Assembly: GCA_018262455.1 (NCBI GenBank)
Contig: JAGSPR010000108.1
Location: forward strand, 1-16,901
DNA from: Deltaproteobacteria bacterium
Lineage (GTDB): Bacteria > Myxococcota > Polyangia > Haliangiales > Haliangiaceae
DNA: 16,901 nucleotides
Direction of reading: 5' to 3'
Each line of letters starts with the position of its first letter. Position 1 is the stretch's first letter. The translations under genes and the position numbers were made by a program. This document shows, piece after piece, positions 16,055 through 16,901 of this stretch. The notes beneath the pieces were generated by a model. It did not search any database. It had not been told where the DNA came from and saw nothing but the letters and a program-made list of their open reading frames with translations.

Positions 16055-16246
16055 TCACATCGCCGAACGAAGTCGAGAGTCTCGGTGCGGCGGTCGGGCG
16101 CGGGTGCTGGCCAAGCGTCGACGATCGAGGTTGGTGCAGCCCGGCGCGTTGCCTCCGGTGCAGCCGCGCTCGAAGACCGTGCGGGCGCGGCGCTCATCCT
16201 TGGCGAGGCCGTCGCGGCCGGTCTCGAACATCATCGCGAGGTTCAC
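16055..16246 (-). pseudogene. Sel1-repeat fragment
   Basis: On the minus strand about 40 residues match one Sel1-like repeat: CVNLAMMFETGRDGLAKDE, then ARTVFERGCTGGNAPGCTNL. The pattern C-x-NL-x-MxExG...KDExRA...FxRGCxGGxxxGC is characteristic of Cys-rich bacterial Sel1 proteins. After this the sequence turns arginine-rich and ends at TGA 16057-16055. GTG at 16246 or ATG at 16234 could start a peptide of about 60 residues, but Sel1 proteins normally have several repeats and a signal peptide, so this is most likely a remnant. Its stop overlaps a possible GTG start of the kinase gene (16058) by four bases, which might allow coupling if it is still translated. Confidence 0.5.
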
Positions 16247-16319
16247 GCATCCAATCGTAGCCGCCGTTACCGCGCCAGCGAGCGTGTCGGATCCGGCTGG
16301 CGATCGCGTGAGCGACGAT

Positions 16320-16784
16320 TCAGGGCAGGATGTCGAAGCCGAGCTGCAGGACCTTTCGCTTACCGCGCTTCGGCTCATACGTGATCACGAGCATCAGTGG
16401 CCCCACCTGTCGCGGCACGACCTCGAACTCCGTGAAGCCGTTGGAATCGAAGCCGGACGTGACCTCGCACGGGCCCTCCTTGCAGCTCACCGTCGCCTGG
16501 TGCTCGACCTCGTCGCAGCGCTCTTCCGTGCTGGTCGAGAAGCTCGGGACCACGCTGTTCGCTTCGCGGTTACAGAGGCCAAACCACGAAGCGGTGATCT
16601 TGATTCGCGTTCCGAGCGGGAACTGCGTCGGGACGAACGTTACCTCCGGGTCGCCAAGCTGGATGCTGACGGCTCCGCCATCCGGAGGGAAGACGTTGAA
16701 TCTCGCCCGGGGTCTGGACTTGCTGACCACGCCGCTCGAGCAGGCGCTCGCGAGCAGCACGGCGACGATCGATCTAGCAATCAC
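16320..16784 (-). CDS. Small lipoprotein of unknown function
   Basis: 154 residues from GTG at 16784. This start gives a compact lipoprotein signal: MIARSIVAVLLASAC with the lipidated Cys at residue 15, followed by SSG. A GGAG lies 11 bases before it. ATG at 16865 would add 27 residues whose codons are poorer in third-position G/C, so I read that stretch as leader. The mature part appears to be an all-beta domain. Its motifs include FNVFPPDGGAVSIQLGD, PLGTRIKITASWFGLC and, at the end, VGPLMLVITYEP; four Cys in the middle could make two disulfides. The pattern resembles immunoglobulin-like lipoproteins of myxobacteria, but no family is recognised. It should be anchored in the envelope. The kinase gene begins about 300 bases downstream, with the Sel1 fragment between. 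Confidence 0.7.
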   Translation of the reverse strand: MIARSIVAVLLASACSSGVVSKSRPRARFNVFPPDGGAVSIQLGDPEVTFVPTQFPLGTRIKITASWFGLCNREANSVVPSFSTSTEERCDEVEHQATVSCKEGPCEVTSGFDSNGFTEFEVVPRQVGPLMLVITYEPKRGKRKVLQLGFDILP

Positions 16785-16867
16785 GCGGACGGTGGCTCCG
16801 GAACGCCATCTGCGTCTCGCGGTGGCTTCCGCGTGATCTCCGGGCTTCACGTCGTGGCCGGTCATCT

Positions 16868-16881
16868 CGAGAATAGTCTCG
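16868..16881. repeat. Short inverted repeat upstream of the small lipoprotein
   Basis: CGAGA and TCTCG form perfect 5-base arms around a four-base ATAG loop. It sits 84 bases before the chosen GTG and next to the alternative ATG at 16865. It could be an operator half or a small leader hairpin, but is short enough to be chance. Confidence 0.2.
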
Positions 16882-16901
16882 CACAGGCCGCGTGCACCTC
16901 G

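Noticed and set aside
1..16901. tRNA, rRNA, CRISPR, transposase or inverted-repeat insertion-sequence ends
   Set aside because: None could be recognised by reading; covariance-model or profile searches were not possible here.

Overview
The window is a high-GC bacterial chromosome segment, probably from a Myxococcota (deltaproteobacterial) organism of the Haliangiales/Kofleriaceae/Polyangiales kind. This is an inference from gene content: a Pro/Ala-rich PilZ-like/PEGA protein, a zinc-finger Ser/Thr kinase with a TPR tail, a TPR-CHAT protein, a cytoplasmic hybrid histidine kinase, many lipoproteins and strong G/C at third codon positions. I see no rRNA, tRNA, CRISPR array, intact insertion sequence or prophage.

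Layout. The plus strand holds the left end: the 3' end of a membrane protein (1-219), a large PilZ-like/PEGA membrane protein (516-2702) and a small gene overlapping its stop by four bases (2699-2974). From 3092 to the right edge every intact gene is on the minus strand: a lipoprotein built from a duplicated domain (3092-4099), a receiver/thioredoxin-reductase-like flavoprotein (4312-5991), an orphan SUKH/SMI1-KNR4 protein (6903-7346), a hybrid histidine kinase (7529-9721), an exported TPR-CHAT protease-like protein (10111-12987), a zinc-finger Ser/Thr kinase with a TPR tail (13050-16019) and a small lipoprotein (16320-16784).

The spacers are not empty. Several contain clear or likely remains of broken genes: an AraC-type regulator that is frameshifted and lacks its DNA-binding half (6396-6843), an unidentified 3' coding fragment (6080-6235), a Sel1-repeat fragment (16055-16246), and weaker scraps at 9731-9926 and 9960-10070. 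This suggests ongoing gene decay between intact signalling genes.

How the genes may work together. The window is rich in signal transduction: two receiver domains, one histidine kinase and one Ser/Thr kinase. The most interesting unit is the kinase/CHAT pair, co-directional and 62 bases apart. The kinase has a cytoplasmic catalytic part, one membrane span and a TPR tail predicted outside the membrane. The CHAT protein has a cleavable signal peptide, so its TPRs and protease-like domain would lie in the same compartment. A TPR-to-TPR contact linking an envelope CHAT enzyme to a cytoplasmic phosphorylation output is a testable inference and not a described system known to me. The other genes look like independent transcription units.
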